Shown here: piece after piece, positions 47,313 through 59,584 of the stretch
Layout of the letters: every line of letters starts with the position of its first letter
Position numbering within the stretch: the stretch's first letter is position 1
Assembly: GCA_027257055.1 (NCBI GenBank)
Contig: JAPVLO010000001.1
Location: forward strand, 10,563,501-10,627,500
Reading direction: 5' to 3'
DNA from: Cephalopachus bancanus
Lineage: Eukaryota > Chordata > Mammalia > Primates > Tarsiidae
DNA length: 64,000 nucleotides
Program-made: the position numbers and the translations under genes
Notes under the pieces: generated by a model
Seen by the model: the letters and a program-made list of their open reading frames with translations, nothing else
What the model was told of the DNA's origin: nothing
Database searches by the model: none

Positions 47313-49841
47313 AACAGACCAATGCGGAATATTTTGGTTATTCCTAATGATTCTAAGTGAAGAATATTAGTGCTGGCTGCCTCCCCTATCCATAAAGCAC
47401 CAGAAGATACCACGGACCAGAAAGGCACACAATTGTTGCTGTTTCCATAAATCTCTCTAGCTGAAGTACTGTCCTAGGAACCTTAACCTGCCTGGAATTG
47501 ATTTGACATCCAAGCAGCTGGTACTGGGACATGTCTTGGCAATTCATTAGCTAGTTCTATTGACCTATTTTCTAATTTTTTTTATAGGTTTTACAGTTGT
47601 GCCTAAGCTCCAATCTTAGGTTGCAAAACCTTTGTGTGGTTTTAGATAAACAAATGCCACATGCCTTTACAAGTTTTTACACCATACATTTTCATATACA
47701 AAGGATATGAGGTTTGTTTCCTATCCAGACTTTTTCAGAACTCTATAACTTAAACCATCTCCCCAGATAGAAGCACAGAAAAAGAAAGGATCAGGGAAGT
47801 ATAGCATGTTGTTTCCAACAAGGTGAAAAATTCATCTGAAATGACAGAAATCCTGGGTAATGATGAATCTCTGAGGACTTAAGTGTCACAGCAAACTAGC
47901 TGATTCGTACATGCATTTGAACTATAGCATAATATCAATACTTACATTCCCCTTTGAATTGAAAATGAGGCAATTAAAAGTTACTAAATCCCTTGTTTTG
48001 AATTGCTTCTGGTCCCTTTGGGTTTACTATAGCCCAGTTTTGTGCCTTTTATTTTGAGAAGTCCTGTCTTGCAAATTTGAAAGTTCATAGACTCTATTTT
48101 GAAATGGGCTTTATTCCAGAAATAGGGTTTACTTTATTATTTTCCACCACCTCTAGGGATATCTTGACAAAAATGGCAAAACCCAAAGACTTCCCGAAGG
48201 CTAATCTTTTTTCTGGGTCATATGATTCTTTTCAGTTTTCATCTGGAGAGGGTTTTGTGATCACAATAGGTTTGGCTGTTAGTGAACTGGAGAAAATCCT
48301 GTTGCTTTAGAGTTAACAATGAGTGGAATTTCAGTGCAGTATGGCTATTGGGTTAATACAATAGAAGTTGATGCAGACTGGACTTGCAAGTGTCAAACAG
48401 ACTGTGTGGGAAAATCTACATCACTGCAACTGAGTCAACAAACACTTCTGAATGCAGAAATGCTGACGGAACTGTAGCAAGCAATTTGGTCAACTTCAAT
48501 TCATATCCAAAGATTAAGCTGGGTTAAAAAGATTCCTATGAAGAAAGGGTTAAATATTAAAAACAGCAAGGATCTTAAAACTAAGGAGGGAAAAGCAAGA
48601 GGAGTCGGTGAAATGAAACATTATAAACACAAAACAAGAGGCAATTAATAATACCTGTCTCAGAGGCAGGTTTATTATAAGGTGGAAACCACGAAAGAAC
48701 AAACGATCAAAGAAGATGCTGAAGCCTTCAAATCCATTACTCACATGCATCACAGAGTGGAAAACAAACAGTGATTAGATTACAGAAAGATACTCTTGTC
48801 TTCCAATATGTTTAAACTTTTAGTTCTGTGGGGTAAACAGTTTCTAAATGGGCATGAATTCACTTCAACCTGGTGCTACCTAGTTGATTGGCCAGGCCCA
48901 GGGTTTCAGATATGACTGGAATAAATCGCTGCCTTGGCATCATGCCGGTTTTCAGCCTGGCGGTACTTAGGAGGTCTTGGGTCAGTAGCAAGTCCTGGAC
49001 TAGGAATCGGGAAGAGGAGGGTCAGGGCTCCCTGAGCTGCATGGGACAGGTCAGTTTGATCCTATGAGCCCAAGTTTCTTTAGTGACACATTACAAATCT
49101 CAGTTCTTTACCTGCCTGCTTTGCAAAATTGTTGAGAATCTTGTATGTATGTATGCATGCATGTATGTATGTATGTATGTATGTAACTGCACACACACAC
49201 ACAGACACATGAAAGCACTGTGGAAACTTTAAAGAGCAGGATCCATGGTCTTTCATCAAAATGAAAATAAAATAAATTATAATATTTGAGGAAAGTAATA
49301 CTGTTTTCTTCATTACTCAAATGATGTCACTGATGTCATTATGTCAAATGATGTCAATTGTCATAGGACAGGCAGGTAGAAAGGAGTGAATCCTGAGTCT
49401 AATCCATTCTGGGCATTCCCAATTGCAAGCAGATAACCACCCTTTTAAAACAGGATGAGGAATGGAGGAAGGAAATGGGGGTGGACTTCATACGAGGTAC
49501 AAAGATCTTTTCACTGCCTGAGCATGTAACATGATTTTCCTTCAAATTCCTGGGAAACACTTGGGAGACCAAGTAAAATATCACATCTACTATATACACC
49601 AATCATGTTGATCATTTAAAAATAATGATTTGTATTTGTCCTTTGTGTTTGAGTTTTTGTTCTTGAGAAAAAAAAAAACAGTTAAAATCATGATGGAAAT
49701 GAAGCTTTAGTTTTAGGTGTGGCCGTCTGGAACAATTCATGCTTTGCTCCAAGCTAGCAGCTCAACAATGGATATCATTGGCTGTCATAAAAATTCAGAG
49801 CAAGTTGAAGCAGTGCAGATGCTTCAGTATAGATCCATGAC
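47313..49841. other. Long stretch without recognised transposons
   Basis: 2.5 kb; the microsatellite at 49142-49205 is listed separately. The frame 48077-48310 (77 aa) is AT-driven with no domain. No exon can be supported. Confidence 0.45.
49142..49205. repeat. (ATGT)n then (CA)n microsatellite
   Basis: Tetranucleotide ATGT/ATGC units (49142-49184) followed after AACTG by a short CA run. Confidence 0.93.
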
Positions 49842-50090
49842 AGAGTTTCCCAAACTCAGAACTATTGACATTTTAAGGCATAAAAAAATTGACATTTTAA
49901 GTTGTTTGTGGTGGGGTTGTCCTATCCTGTGCTGCGTAGAATGTTGACAGCACCCTTAGTCTCTACAAACGACATGCCATTAGCAAACACCTTTCTTTCC
50001 AGAGTTGTGACAACCAGAAGATGTTTTCAGACGTTGTTAAATGGCCCCTGGGGTGCAAAATTGCTTCCATTTGAGAATCATTGCTCCAAA
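49842..50090 (+). mobile_element. MER5-type element (hAT-Charlie non-autonomous)
   Basis: CAGAGTTTCCCAAACTCAGA at the start, TATTGACATTTTAAG, GTTGTGACAACCAGAAGATG, GGCCCCTGGGGTGCAAAATT and the end TTTGAGAATCATTG fit MER5A. The short ends are inverted. It has no coding capacity. Confidence 0.7.
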
Positions 50091-50594
50091 AAATCTCAAA
50101 AACTCATGAATTCTTAGTAACTGAGAGTATATATGTAGAACAGTTGGTACAGCTCATCTCTTATACGCAAATTCTATATTAGTAAAAGGTCAGAAGCACA
50201 TTAAGCTATTTTCAAAGCAATTTTCAAATGTATATATGCTTTAAATAGTGGAAAGTGTTCTTCAAATGTTTAAGAGCATTACTTTATTAATAGACTATTT
50301 TAGAAGTTAATCAGTGAGCAGAGCTATTCACTTATTCTGTTACCCTTTTGTTTAGTTTAACTTGCTTTATTCCAAATAAGATTCTGGAAATAGTGTGGCG
50401 AGAAATAAAGTAATACTATGTAAAATAAAATACATTAACATGAAATGGCTAATTTTTTTTCAACTTTTATGTATCTGAGATGCTTTCTTTCACCATGTCA
50501 GCAAGATGCCCTAAGAAAGAAACAAAGAAAAAAAAATGGATTTTTATTCTCCACACATCTACGACAAGAGGAATATATCATATGTATGTATATT
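50091..50594. other. Single-copy sequence
   Basis: No recognised repeat. Confidence 0.4.
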
Positions 50595-51047
50595 TACACT
50601 GGGCTGAATAGTGCCCCCCCAGAAAATGTATGTCCACTTGGAACCTCAAAATGTGACCTATATGAAAATAGAGTCATTGCAGACATAATTAAGTTATGGA
50701 TCTGGAGATGCGATCATCCTGGATTTAGGCTGGGTACTAAATGCAATTTCTGGTGTCCTTTCAAAAAGGGGATACAGAGAAACACACAAAGAAGGCCCTG
50801 CAAATATGAAGGCAGAGATTGGGGTGATGCACCAGTAAGACAAGGAGTACCAAGAATCACCAGCATCCACCAGAAGCCAGGAGACATAGAGGAAGTGAAT
50901 TCTCTCCCAGAGCCTCCAGAAGAAACCAGCTCTGCCTGATTTCTGACATCTAGATTCCTTAACTGTAAAGGAATAAATTTCCATTATTTTAAAACATTTT
51001 GTTTGAAGTCCTTTGTTACAGCAGTCCTAGGAAATGAACATAGTATG
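50595..51047 (+). mobile_element. MaLR-type LTR (MLT1/MST-like), solo
   Basis: CTGGGCTGAATAGTGCCCCC near the start, CCTCAAAATGTGACCTATAT, TCTGGTGTCCTTTCAAAAAG, CAGAGCCTCCAGAAGAAACC, and the end CAGCAGTCCTAGGAAATGAA. Same family as 288-716 and 60886-61310. The 164-aa frame across 50445-50939 lies mostly inside it and is not a gene. Confidence 0.75.
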
Positions 51048-51929
51048 TACTGTATTGGTATGGGTCATTTTCCCAAGAAATTTATTTTTTTACATTATTA
51101 ATCAAGCTAGAGTAATTTTATGTTGGCAAATCCATCTGTGGGACCAGAGCATAATCCAATATTCTGCCCTGGGAGAGGATAGAATTCTATTTTTAAGCAT
51201 TAAGAAATATGGAAACATCTTCTAAACTCATAAGGTGCCCTGGTTATTTTTGGAGATTCTGTCAACTATCACTGTAGTGCAACATGTTTGCATTGTGGAT
51301 GCCACGGGGAACACATGTTGGAAGGTCATTGTCTCTACCCTCTCTAGTTCAGTGGCTTCCACTAAACCCAGGTGATGGGTAGATGGTCACCAAGATAATT
51401 ACCAAATCCTGTGGTGTGCTCCCTCCAGAAATGCCTAACAACTGTGGGAAATTTGGTTTACTGAGTTACATTATGGTGGGAAGTTCTGTCCCAAAGGAAG
51501 AAAGATGATCGTCTGAAGTTGTGAGGTGGGCAGAAGACTGACCCAACAAGGTTAGTCAGTGTATAATGGAGAAGACGCCACAACAAAGAAGGAAGGACTG
51601 AAGCGAAAAGTCAGAGCAGCGGGACTCAGAGTCAATGAAGATGCAACAGCATGGCATGGGCTTTGAAGCACAAATTTCATGGACTGTAGAGTCAGACAGA
51701 GCTGGATTCAGATTTCCTTTCAACGTCTTCTTCACTATTGGCAGAGGACGTGAAATTGTTAAGCCTTGGGTTTCCCATGGACTGAAAAGCGCACTCTACT
51801 GGCTTCCTGTTGGACTTGGCACATGACGGACATTCTCACTTGAAGTGGGAGGGATGTTAGGGACATCTCCCCGCCTCCCGCCACCGCTTCTGCAAATGAG
51901 AATAATTAATCAGAAAATACAATTGTCCT
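51048..51929. other. Mostly single-copy; possible MIR trace
   Basis: 51680-51790 (GTAGAGTCAGACAGAGCTGG, GATTCAGATTTCC) may be a weak plus-strand MIR core. The rest is unrecognised. Confidence 0.35.
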
Positions 51930-51945
51930 GAATTTTGGTGGCAAT

Positions 51946-52253
51946 ATTTTTTTTGTTTTTTTTTTTTTTGAGTTGGAGTCTCACTCTGTCACCCAGACTG
52001 GAGTGCAGTGGCCGCTTCTGGCCACTGCAACCTCGACCTGCTGGGCTCCGGCGATCCTTCCGCCTCAGCCTTCCGAGTAGCCGGAATTACAGGCATGTGC
52101 TACGATGCCCGGCTGATTTTTTTTTTTTTTTTTTTTTATTGTAGAGATGAGGTCTCCCTGCCCAGGCGGGTCTCGAACCTGCGGGCTCAGGCAATCCACT
52201 CACCTCAGCCTCCCAAAGGCGCGGGATTACAAGCTGAGCCACCGAGCCTGGCT
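51946..52253 (-). mobile_element. Young Alu with an expanded middle T tract
   Basis: GTGGCCGCTTCTGGCCACTG; the middle linker holds about 20 T (52118-52137). TSD TTGGTGGCAATAT / TCTGGTGGCAATAT. Confidence 0.95.
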
Positions 52254-52267
52254 CTGGTGGCAATATA

Positions 52268-52620
52268 AAAAATGATTTAAAATGGATTACTTGAAAAGCA
52301 TAGGTGTGTGATCCCTACACTTGTGTTGCCACACTGACTTTGCATCAGAAAGAACACTTGAGAATATCCCAGGCTAGGTGTATGTTGAACGGGACTTAAT
52401 TCACATGAAGAGAACTGGAGGAAAACATCACACATTTTCTATTTACAAAGCAACATTCTCTCTTTTAAAGTGTTTGTGACCATTAGAAAATGAAATTTAA
52501 TGTTTATGTGTTTGTAATTTTGACACTAGCAGTAAATATTAGTTAAAATAATGAAATTTGCAATTATAGTTTATTGCCATAGCTAACATCCAGAAATTGA
52601 AAGAAAATTCTAAAAAGACA
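52268..52620. other. Single-copy sequence
   Basis: No recognised repeat. Confidence 0.4.
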
Positions 52621-52633
52621 AATTAAGGTCTTG

Positions 52634-52921
52634 GCTGGGCTCAGTGGCTCAGCCTGTATTCCCAGCACTTTGGGAGGCTGAGATGAATGGATTGCCTGTG
52701 CCCGCAGGTTCGAGATCCACCCGGGGAACTTAGCAAGACCTTTCTCTACAATAAATCAAAAATTAGCTGGGTGTAGTAGTGCGCGCTGTAGTTCTGGTTA
52801 TTTGGAAGGCTGCGGCAGAAGGATCGCTGGAGCCCAGCAGGTCGAGGCTGCAGTGGCCAGGAGCATGGCACTGCACTCCAGTCTGGGTGACAGAGTGAGA
52901 CTCCAACTCAAAAAAAAAAAA
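52634..52921 (+). mobile_element. Young Alu with GAGCATGGCAC right arm
   Basis: GCTGGGCTCAGTGGCTCAGC start, CAGGTTCGAGATCCACCCGG, ACTTAGCAAGACC (long left arm). TSD AAATTAAGGTCTT / AAATTAAGATCTT. Confidence 0.95.
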
Positions 52922-52934
52922 ATTAAGATCTTTT

Positions 52935-53250
52935 ATTGTTCTGCTCCTTATTAATATTGAAAAGAGCTGAGCTATAAAGCACAACCAAGTTAATATTTTT
53001 AAGGATTTTATGTATTTATTTTTAAAGTTTAGACTTCAATGGATCTATCATAGCCCAGCCAACGTTTCAAAACACTACAGCTATAGTGTAAACACCAAAA
53101 AAATTGGGTCAAATTAGATTATTTGTATTTTCCAACTCTTTTGTCAATAGCATTCCAAAATGGGTGCTATCTAGTAAGAAGTAAGATCAAATGATTTCAA
53201 TGTTGTAGTGCTGACAAGGTTTCAAATAAGAGGCTCCATGTATCTTTGAA
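52935..53250. other. Single-copy sequence
   Basis: No recognised repeat. Confidence 0.4.
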
Positions 53251-53261
53251 AAGAGATTTTT

Positions 53262-53514
53262 AGCTGAGTGCTGTGGCTCAAGCCTGTCATTCCAGCACTT
53301 TGGGAGGCCGAGGTGAGAGGATTGCCTGAGCTAGGTGTTCAAGATCAGCCTGGGCAACTTGGCGAGACCTCGTCTCTACAATAAATCAAAAAAATTTAGC
53401 TGGGCGTGGTAGTGCGTACCTATAGTTCCAGCTACTTGGAAGGCTGAGGCGGAAGGATCACCTGAGCCCAGCAGGTTGAGGCTGTGACTGAGTGAGACTC
53501 CAACTCAAAAAAAA
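53262..53514 (+). mobile_element. Alu, intermediate, right-arm deletion
   Basis: AGCTGAGTGCTGTGGCTCAA start, TAGGTGTTCAAGATCAGCCT. The right arm jumps from GGTTGAGGCTGTGAC to TGAGTGAGACTCC, losing about 45 bases. Tail A8, then GGGAGGTTTTT repeats AAGAGATTTTT of the left flank. Confidence 0.93.
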
Positions 53515-53529
53515 GGGAGGTTTTTTTTT

Positions 53530-54546
53530 TAACAAATTTCTTATTTTTAGTGCAAAGTTTATTTTTGAAGAGGAAACTTCTGAATACTAAAGAAATGTCC
53601 ATCAAGGAAGCAGAAATGCTGTTGAACTTCACAGGAAGGAAAAAAAAATCGAAGTTGTTTCTTTCCTCTTTTCCTCTATTAAAAAAATAACATTTTCTTA
53701 ACTAGCTTATTTTTTTGGCGCACAAAGAACACTCTCGGTTTCTTTTCTTTTCATTCCGTTAGTTAGTTGACAGGACCTCCAGGTAAAAGAAATGTTTTTA
53801 ATAAAATATATTCCCTCACACAGTGTGGAGAAGGTAGCTGAGCAGGAATAAAGATGTTATTGCTGGCTCCTCTGAGACATATACAATGTTCACTTTAATC
53901 TATTTGATCGTCACTGAATTGCTGATTGCCGCTCTTTTCTCTCTGAGGCACAAAAGGGAAGCTTAATATATTTATATATCTACATATGCAGGATATACAG
54001 CCTATGTTAGGCGTGCTCATTTGCTTTCTTTTTTTACCTCTCCCTGTTTCTGTCTTTCTTCTCCCTGTGAGCTGAAAAATGGAAGCAATTTGCTGGAGCC
54101 CTTCCTGACGCTCTCCCACCTGGCACCTTGAGTCTTATAATTGCTGTGATATTTCACTCAAGCCACCTGAAATGGGAGAACTGTGAGTGGGCCATCGTGA
54201 GGGTGCTGATATGCTGATATGTCATGGGCGACCACCCATAAATATTTCTGTCTCATTTCTCCTTGGACACAGAGGAACGATGCCAGCGACCCTACAGGGA
54301 TTGGTAGGTTTGGTCACATGATTTCCCATTTCTTCTGATACCTGAGAATTTGATGGTCATCATTTTAATTGCCCTTGAGACAAAGTGAGCATCTTGGGTA
54401 ATAACTCTTCATCCTTTCTCCTGCTCGACACAGAAATCCACACTGTGTATGAGGATACCTTGGCCCCTGTTATAACAATTGAATCATCCAAATAAATCAT
54501 CCATTTTAGGAGGACAAGTTTGAGCCTCTTCCCCCACCCTCTGCAC
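53530..54546. other. Single-copy sequence
   Basis: No recognised repeat. GCTGATAT is directly repeated at 54209-54224. No coding signal. Confidence 0.4.
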
Positions 54547-54768
54547 CCTTTTTTGAGTCAGGATCTCACTCTGTCACCCAGGCTGGAGTGCAGTGGCATG
54601 ATCACGGCTCACCGCAACCCTGACATCTTGGGCTCAAGCAATCCTCTGGCCTCAGCCTCTCAAGTAGCTGGGACTACAGGTGTGCACCACCACACCCAGC
54701 TAATTTTGTGATTTTTTTTTGTAGAGATGAGGTCTCGCCATGTTGCCTAGGTTGGTCTTGAACTCCTG
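54547..54768 (-). mobile_element. Old Alu, 5'-truncated
   Basis: TTTTGAGTCAGGATCTCACT, GTGGCATGATCACGGCTCAC, and stop at GGTCTTGAACTCCTGTAGCC, so the first part of the element is missing. Confidence 0.9.
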
Positions 54769-55699
54769 TAGCCTCGTTTTAAAAAAAGGTTCTAGTTAAA
54801 GCCCCATCTTTCTTTGAGCAATATCTGAATTGGGGGTTAGATCTGAATTCCATTGCGTTTCTCATGCTTGCCCAGACTTGTGACCACACAACAACCTTCA
54901 GGGACACGCCTTTCCCCAAGACGGATTTATTTTCTTCTAGTTTCCAGAAGGACAATATCCTCACTGTTCAGTTAATACATTGACAACTTTCCTTAACTGC
55001 ATTTTACTGTGTAGATCAATCACCACCTCAATGTCATGATATTTTATGCAAATATATCTAATCAAAGATTGAGTTACCTCTCCGTCATTTATATTGCTGT
55101 TCCCGTGAACGTCAAAGTCAAAGGTAATAGAGCAACGCAATGTACCTTTCTGAGCCTCCAACTGAAGTCAGTCCCCAAATCTCCCTTTCTATCCCCTCTG
55201 CAGCGTCTTGCTATATTTGATGTCTCTAGAACTCAAGAAAGTTCTGGATGCATTCAACCATTATTTCTGTGTTGCATATTCTTGGGTCAGATAGTGGGAA
55301 GCTAACAATAAGTATGAAAACTTTGAAGCCCTGTGTTCACTTTCAAGTTGCTAGTTCAAATTCAGAAAGTCCCATTCACTCATTCCATTGTTGACAGGCA
55401 CCTTTTTAGACACAGAGAAGGTAATGAGGGTGGGTACGATATGGCTCCTGCTTCCAGGGAGCTCAGAGTCTGAAAATGGAAAGCAGCCATTAGAGGCAGG
55501 TAAATACAGCTTTCCCCAGATGGCTTGTTGGATAGCAAGTGCCTCAGTTACCACCAGACTCCAGGGGACAGTTAAGTTCTTTCAACATTTGCATATTCTC
55601 AAAGGTGCCCTTTCAAGATGTGTTATCTACAATTGGATGTTCAGAGTGCGTGTGTTGGTGGAAGTCCTGACTAAATGACACTTAACAAAACAAAGATTT
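54769..55699. other. Mostly single-copy sequence
   Basis: 55360-55510 (CCCATTCACTCATTCC, GGAGCTCAGAGTCTG) may be a further trace of the ancient repeat seen at 30552. Nothing else recognised. Confidence 0.35.
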
Positions 55700-55927
55700 G
55701 GCCAGGGGCAATGCTCACACCTGTAGTCCTTGTACTCTGGGAGGCCAATGTGGGAGGATTGCTTGAACCAAGAAGTTTGAGACCAGCCCGGGCAGCAAGG
55801 TGAGACCTCATCTCTATAAAAAAACAAAACAAAAGGAAACAAAAATTAGCCAGGCATGATCGTGTATACTATAGTCCCATCTACTTGGAAAGTTGAGGCA
55901 GGAGGATCACTTGGGCCCAGGAGGTTG
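55700..55927 (+). mobile_element. Old Alu without 3' end
   Basis: TGGCCAGGGGCAATGCTCAC start, GTTTGAGACCAGCCCGGGCA. It stops at GGGCCCAGGAGGTTGG with no right-arm end or tail; the right arm was lost later or by deletion. Confidence 0.88.
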
Positions 55928-56143
55928 GTTATTCATTTATTTCTGCTTGCAAACGTGTGGGGGCCTCCACTTGAGAGTGTAACAAACAAATAAGCAACTT
56001 GCACAAAGTGTCCAGTAAAAAGCCTATGCATTATTGTACTATCAACTATGCACAGCTATGTTATAGACATACTATTAAGAAAAGATTTATGAGAAATCAT
56101 ATCCATATATTTGATATCTATGGCATTAAAATGTATGTTCTTG

Positions 56144-56428
56144 ACCTGACTCGGTGACTCAGCCTCTAATCCCAGCACTTTGGAATTGCCTGAGCCTGTG
56201 TGTTCGTGACCAGCCCAGGCAACTTGGTGAGGCCCAGTCTCTACAATAAGTCAAAAAACTAGCCAGGTGTGATAGCACACGCCTATACTTCTAGCTACTT
56301 GGAAGGCTGAGGTGGAAGGATTGCCAGAGCCCAGCAGGCCAACCCTGGGGTGGCTGTGAGTATGCCACTGCTCTCCAGTCTGGGCAATGGAGTGAGAATC
56401 CAACTCAAAAAATAAAACAAAATAAAAC
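56144..56428 (+). mobile_element. Alu, intermediate, left-arm deletion
   Basis: CTGACTCGGTGACTCAGCCT start; GGAGGCTGAGGTGAGTGG is missing after CACTTT. Right arm GTGAGTATGCCACTGCTCTC. TSD AAAATGTATGTTCTTGA / AAAACGTCCATTCTTTA. Confidence 0.93.
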
Positions 56429-56593
56429 GTCCATTCTTTAACCTTTTATAGTCTGATTGGAATAAAAATGATATTACTTGAAAAATATCATGTTTTTTCT
56501 ATAATTTATGCAATATTATAGACAGTATAAGCTTTATATACTTAAAAATTTTGTACAATGTATAGCATATATTATTTCATTTACTAAGCTTCC

Positions 56594-56803
56594 TTTTTTT
56601 TTTTTTTTTTGAGTTGGAGTCTCACTCTGTCACCCAGACTGTAGTGCAGTAGCTGCTACCATGTCCGGCTAATTTTTTATTTTTTGTAGAGATGAGGTCT
56701 GGCCAAGTTGCCCAGGCGGGTTTTGAACCCTCGGGCTCAGGCAATCCTCTCATCTCGGCCTCCCAAAGCGCTGGGATAACAGATTGAGCCACAGAGCCCA
56801 GCC
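56594..56803 (-). mobile_element. Young Alu, right arm mostly deleted
   Basis: T18 tail, GGAGTCTCACTCTGTCACCC, then a jump from TAGTGCAGTAGC to TGCTACCATGTCCGGC, about 85 bases lost. The left arm is complete. Its 5' end faces the 5' end of the next Alu, 27 bp away. Confidence 0.94.
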
Positions 56804-56830
56804 AGGTTCATTCTTTAAAAGGCTTCATTC

Positions 56831-57125
56831 ACCAGACTCAGTGGCTCAGCCCGTAATCCCGCACTTTGGGAGGCTGAGGTGAGTGGATTGCCTGAGCCCG
56901 CGGGTTCGAGACCCGTCTGGGCAACTTGGTACGACCTCATCTCTACAATAAATTAAAAATCAGCCGGGCGTGGTAGCACGCGCCTGTAGTTCCAGCTACT
57001 CAGAAGGCAGAGGCAGAAGGATCGCCGGAGCCTGGCAGGTCAAGGCTGCAGTGGCCAGGAGCGGCCACTGCACTCCAGTCTGGGCGACAGAGTGAGACTC
57101 CAACTCAAAAAAAAAAAAAAAAAAA
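56831..57125 (+). mobile_element. Young Alu
   Basis: ACCAGACTCAGTGGCTCAGC start, CGCGGGTTCGAGACCCGTCT, AACTTGGTACGACC. TSD AAAAGGCTTCATTCACC / AAAAGTCTTCATTCACA. Confidence 0.96.
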
Positions 57126-57199
57126 GTCTTCATTCACATTAGATTTTTAAAGTCATACTTTGTTTGCTTTTTCATTTTGTTTTACAGTTGAAGTTTAGC

Positions 57200-57422
57200 T
57201 TTTTTTTTTTTTTTTTGAGTTGGAGTCTCTCTGTTGCCCAGACTGGAGTGCAGTGGCTGCTCCCGGCCTCCGCAGCCTCGACCTGCTAGGCTCCGGCGAT
57301 CCTTCCGCCTCAGCCTTCCGAGTAGCTGAAACTACAGGCGTGCGCTACCACGCCCGGCTGATTTTTTGATTTATTGTAGAGATGAGGTCTCACCAAGTTC
57401 CCCAGGTGGGTCTCGAACCCGC
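57200..57422 (-). mobile_element. Young Alu, 5'-truncated
   Basis: Tail T16, GTGGCTGCTCCCGGCCTCCG, ends at GGGTCTCGAACCCGC, so about the first 70 bases of the element (with the A box) are missing. TSD TTGAAGTTTAGCTTT. Confidence 0.95.
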
Positions 57423-57614
57423 TTGAAGTTTAGCTTTAACATGAAGTCCTGTTCCTATCTTCATGTTTCCAGTTGATAAAGTATCCAGTTAGTAAAGCAG
57501 TGGACATGTCCAAAATAAAACAAAGGAAAAACAAAACAAAACTACATAACTTGGGTAATTTAGTGGAATATATTTATGAATGTAGATTGCACTGAGAGAT
57601 TTCAGTTTATCATA

Positions 57615-57815
57615 GGAAGTGTGTGGGTTTTGGAGTAAAACAAATTTGATTTCAAGCTTGCCTTGTCCATTTCCTGGCTGTGTGGTTCGAGGTATTTACT
57701 AACCTCTCTGGTGTTCCGTTTCTTCATTTCTAATGAAGTAGGGCAAGCCACTCTATATGTTTATTATGAAGATTACACCAAATATGATATGCAAAACGCA
57801 TGGAGTATAGTGGAA
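57615..57815 (+). mobile_element. MIR
   Basis: GTGGGTTTTGGAGTAAAACA, TTTCCTGGCTGTGTGGTTCG, CTAACCTCTCTGGTGTTCCG and TTTCTTCATTTCTAATGAAG follow the plus-strand MIR core. Confidence 0.75.
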
Positions 57816-58195
57816 ACATAGCAACATGCATGTGATCCTTAAAGAGAGGAAACTCAGATAGCATATAAACCAGTCTAGAGACAGGGCAAACATCATTTTC
57901 AAGGTTTTTGTCAAGAATAGTGTGAAAAATGAGATCTTTCTAGGACTAAATCCTAGAAGGGTGCTAAAAACGCATCACTTTCTTTGGGAAATTACTTCCA
58001 ATACAGTAACTTTCCAACTTAATTATTTTTAATTGGAAACCTTAAAAATACCTTTTAAGAAAAAATGATTTACTTACAAAAAAGGGTGAAGGAAAAAGAA
58101 AAAAGAAGGGAAATGAGAAGATTGAAGACAAATGATAATCACCATAAGATGAATCACATAAAAACATGAAAGCATTTATAATGGGTGATGCTTTG
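57816..58195. other. Single-copy sequence, purine-rich 58060-58140
   Basis: No recognised transposon. Confidence 0.4.
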
Positions 58196-58208
58196 AAAGA
58201 GAGAGAAG

Positions 58209-59571
58209 CCTCAAAACCTCAATTTCTCAACTAACTTGTCTTCAACAAAACCTCCACCGACAACCACTGGGAGAGGAGAACCTATTCAGTCAATGGTGCT
58301 GGGAGAACTGGCTGATCACATGCAGAAGAGCAAAACAAGGCCCCTAACTATCACCATACACAAAAATTAATTCTAAATGAATCAAACCTAAACTTAAAAC
58401 CTCAAACTATAAGAATCTTAGAAAACGCAGGAGACACCCTTACAGAAATCAGGATAGGCAACCAATTCCTGAGCAAAACCGCAGATGTCCATGCCATAAC
58501 AGATAAGGTAGAACCTCATTAAACGGAAAAGTTTGTGCAAAGTCAAGGAAATGATCAAGAGAGCAGGGAGACAGTTCACAGAATGGTAAAAAATATTTGC
58601 CAACTGTATATCTGACAAAGGCCCAACATCCAGGATCTACAAGGAACCCAAATGTGCTGAAAGAAAAAACAAACAACCCCATTTACAAAATGGGCAAAAG
58701 ACATGAATAGACACATCTCTAAAGAAGATTCATGGGTAGCCAACAGACACATGAAAAAGTGTTCAGTCTCACTCATCATCAGAGAAATGCAAATCCAAAC
58801 CACACTGAGATGCCACCTAACCCCAGTAAGAATGACCATCATTAATAAAACAAACAACAACAGATGCTGGTGAGGATGCGGAGAAAAGGCAATGTTCTAC
58901 ACTGCTGGTGAGAATGCAAACTAGTCCAACCACTGTGGAAAACAGTGCGACAACTTCTCAAAGAACTAGAAATTGACCTTCCATATGACCCAGCAATCCC
59001 CCTTCTGGGAATATACCTGGAGGAACTCCAATCATTCTACAAAAAAGATATATGCATATACAAGTTTATTGCAGCATTATTCACAAGAGCAAAAACATGG
59101 AACCAACCGTGCTGTTCATCAAAACTAGACTGGATAAAAAAATGTGGTGCATATACAAGATGGAATATTACGCAGCCATAAAGAAGGACAAACATACGGA
59201 CTTTGCAGCAACTTGGATGGATTTAGAGTCTATAATACTCAGTGATCTATCCCAGAAACAAAGAACAAAGTACCACATGTTCTCACTCATAAGTGGACCC
59301 TGAACATTTACCATAATACTGTAAGAAATGACTTGGCAGTAGCAGGATGCTGTTGGAGGGAGGGGGGTAGTGGTGGTGTGGGGGGGGTGAGTATCATATA
59401 ACATGAATAAGGGTACCTGATCTCAAACTAGGCAAAATGGGGACCAAAGGGAGGCCCAAACTTTACCTGTATGATGTCCACTTGTATATCTAATCCTGAA
59501 TTGTACCCCACATCTTTAAAATAAAATAAACAAATAAATAAGCAGAGCTTGAAAAAAAAAAAGAAAGAAGG
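58209..59571 (+). mobile_element. L1 3' end: ORF2 C-terminal remnant plus 3' UTR
   Basis: 5'-truncated L1. From about 58240 the plus strand reads the last part of ORF2, in several frames because of indels; 58945-59181 and 59052-59303 hold recognisable end-of-ORF2 text ([40 protein letters not shown]). The stop is followed by a 3' UTR with a G-rich block (59354-59390), AATAAAATAAA and an A-rich tail. TSD GAAAGAGAGAGAA / GAAAGAGATAGAA. Not capable of movement. Confidence 0.92.
59354..59390 (+). other. G-rich tract, possible G-quadruplex
   Basis: Four or more G runs (GGAGGGAGGGGGG, then GGTGGTG and GGGGGGGG) within 37 bases in the L1 3' UTR. Confidence 0.75.
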
Positions 59572-59584
59572 AAAGAGATAGAAA

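Noticed and set aside
50445..50939. 164-aa plus-strand open frame
   Set aside because: It lies mainly in a MaLR-type LTR and shows no domain.
58945..59303. Open frames with end-of-ORF2 L1 text
   Set aside because: Remnant of a 5'-truncated L1 with frame changes; not a functional gene.
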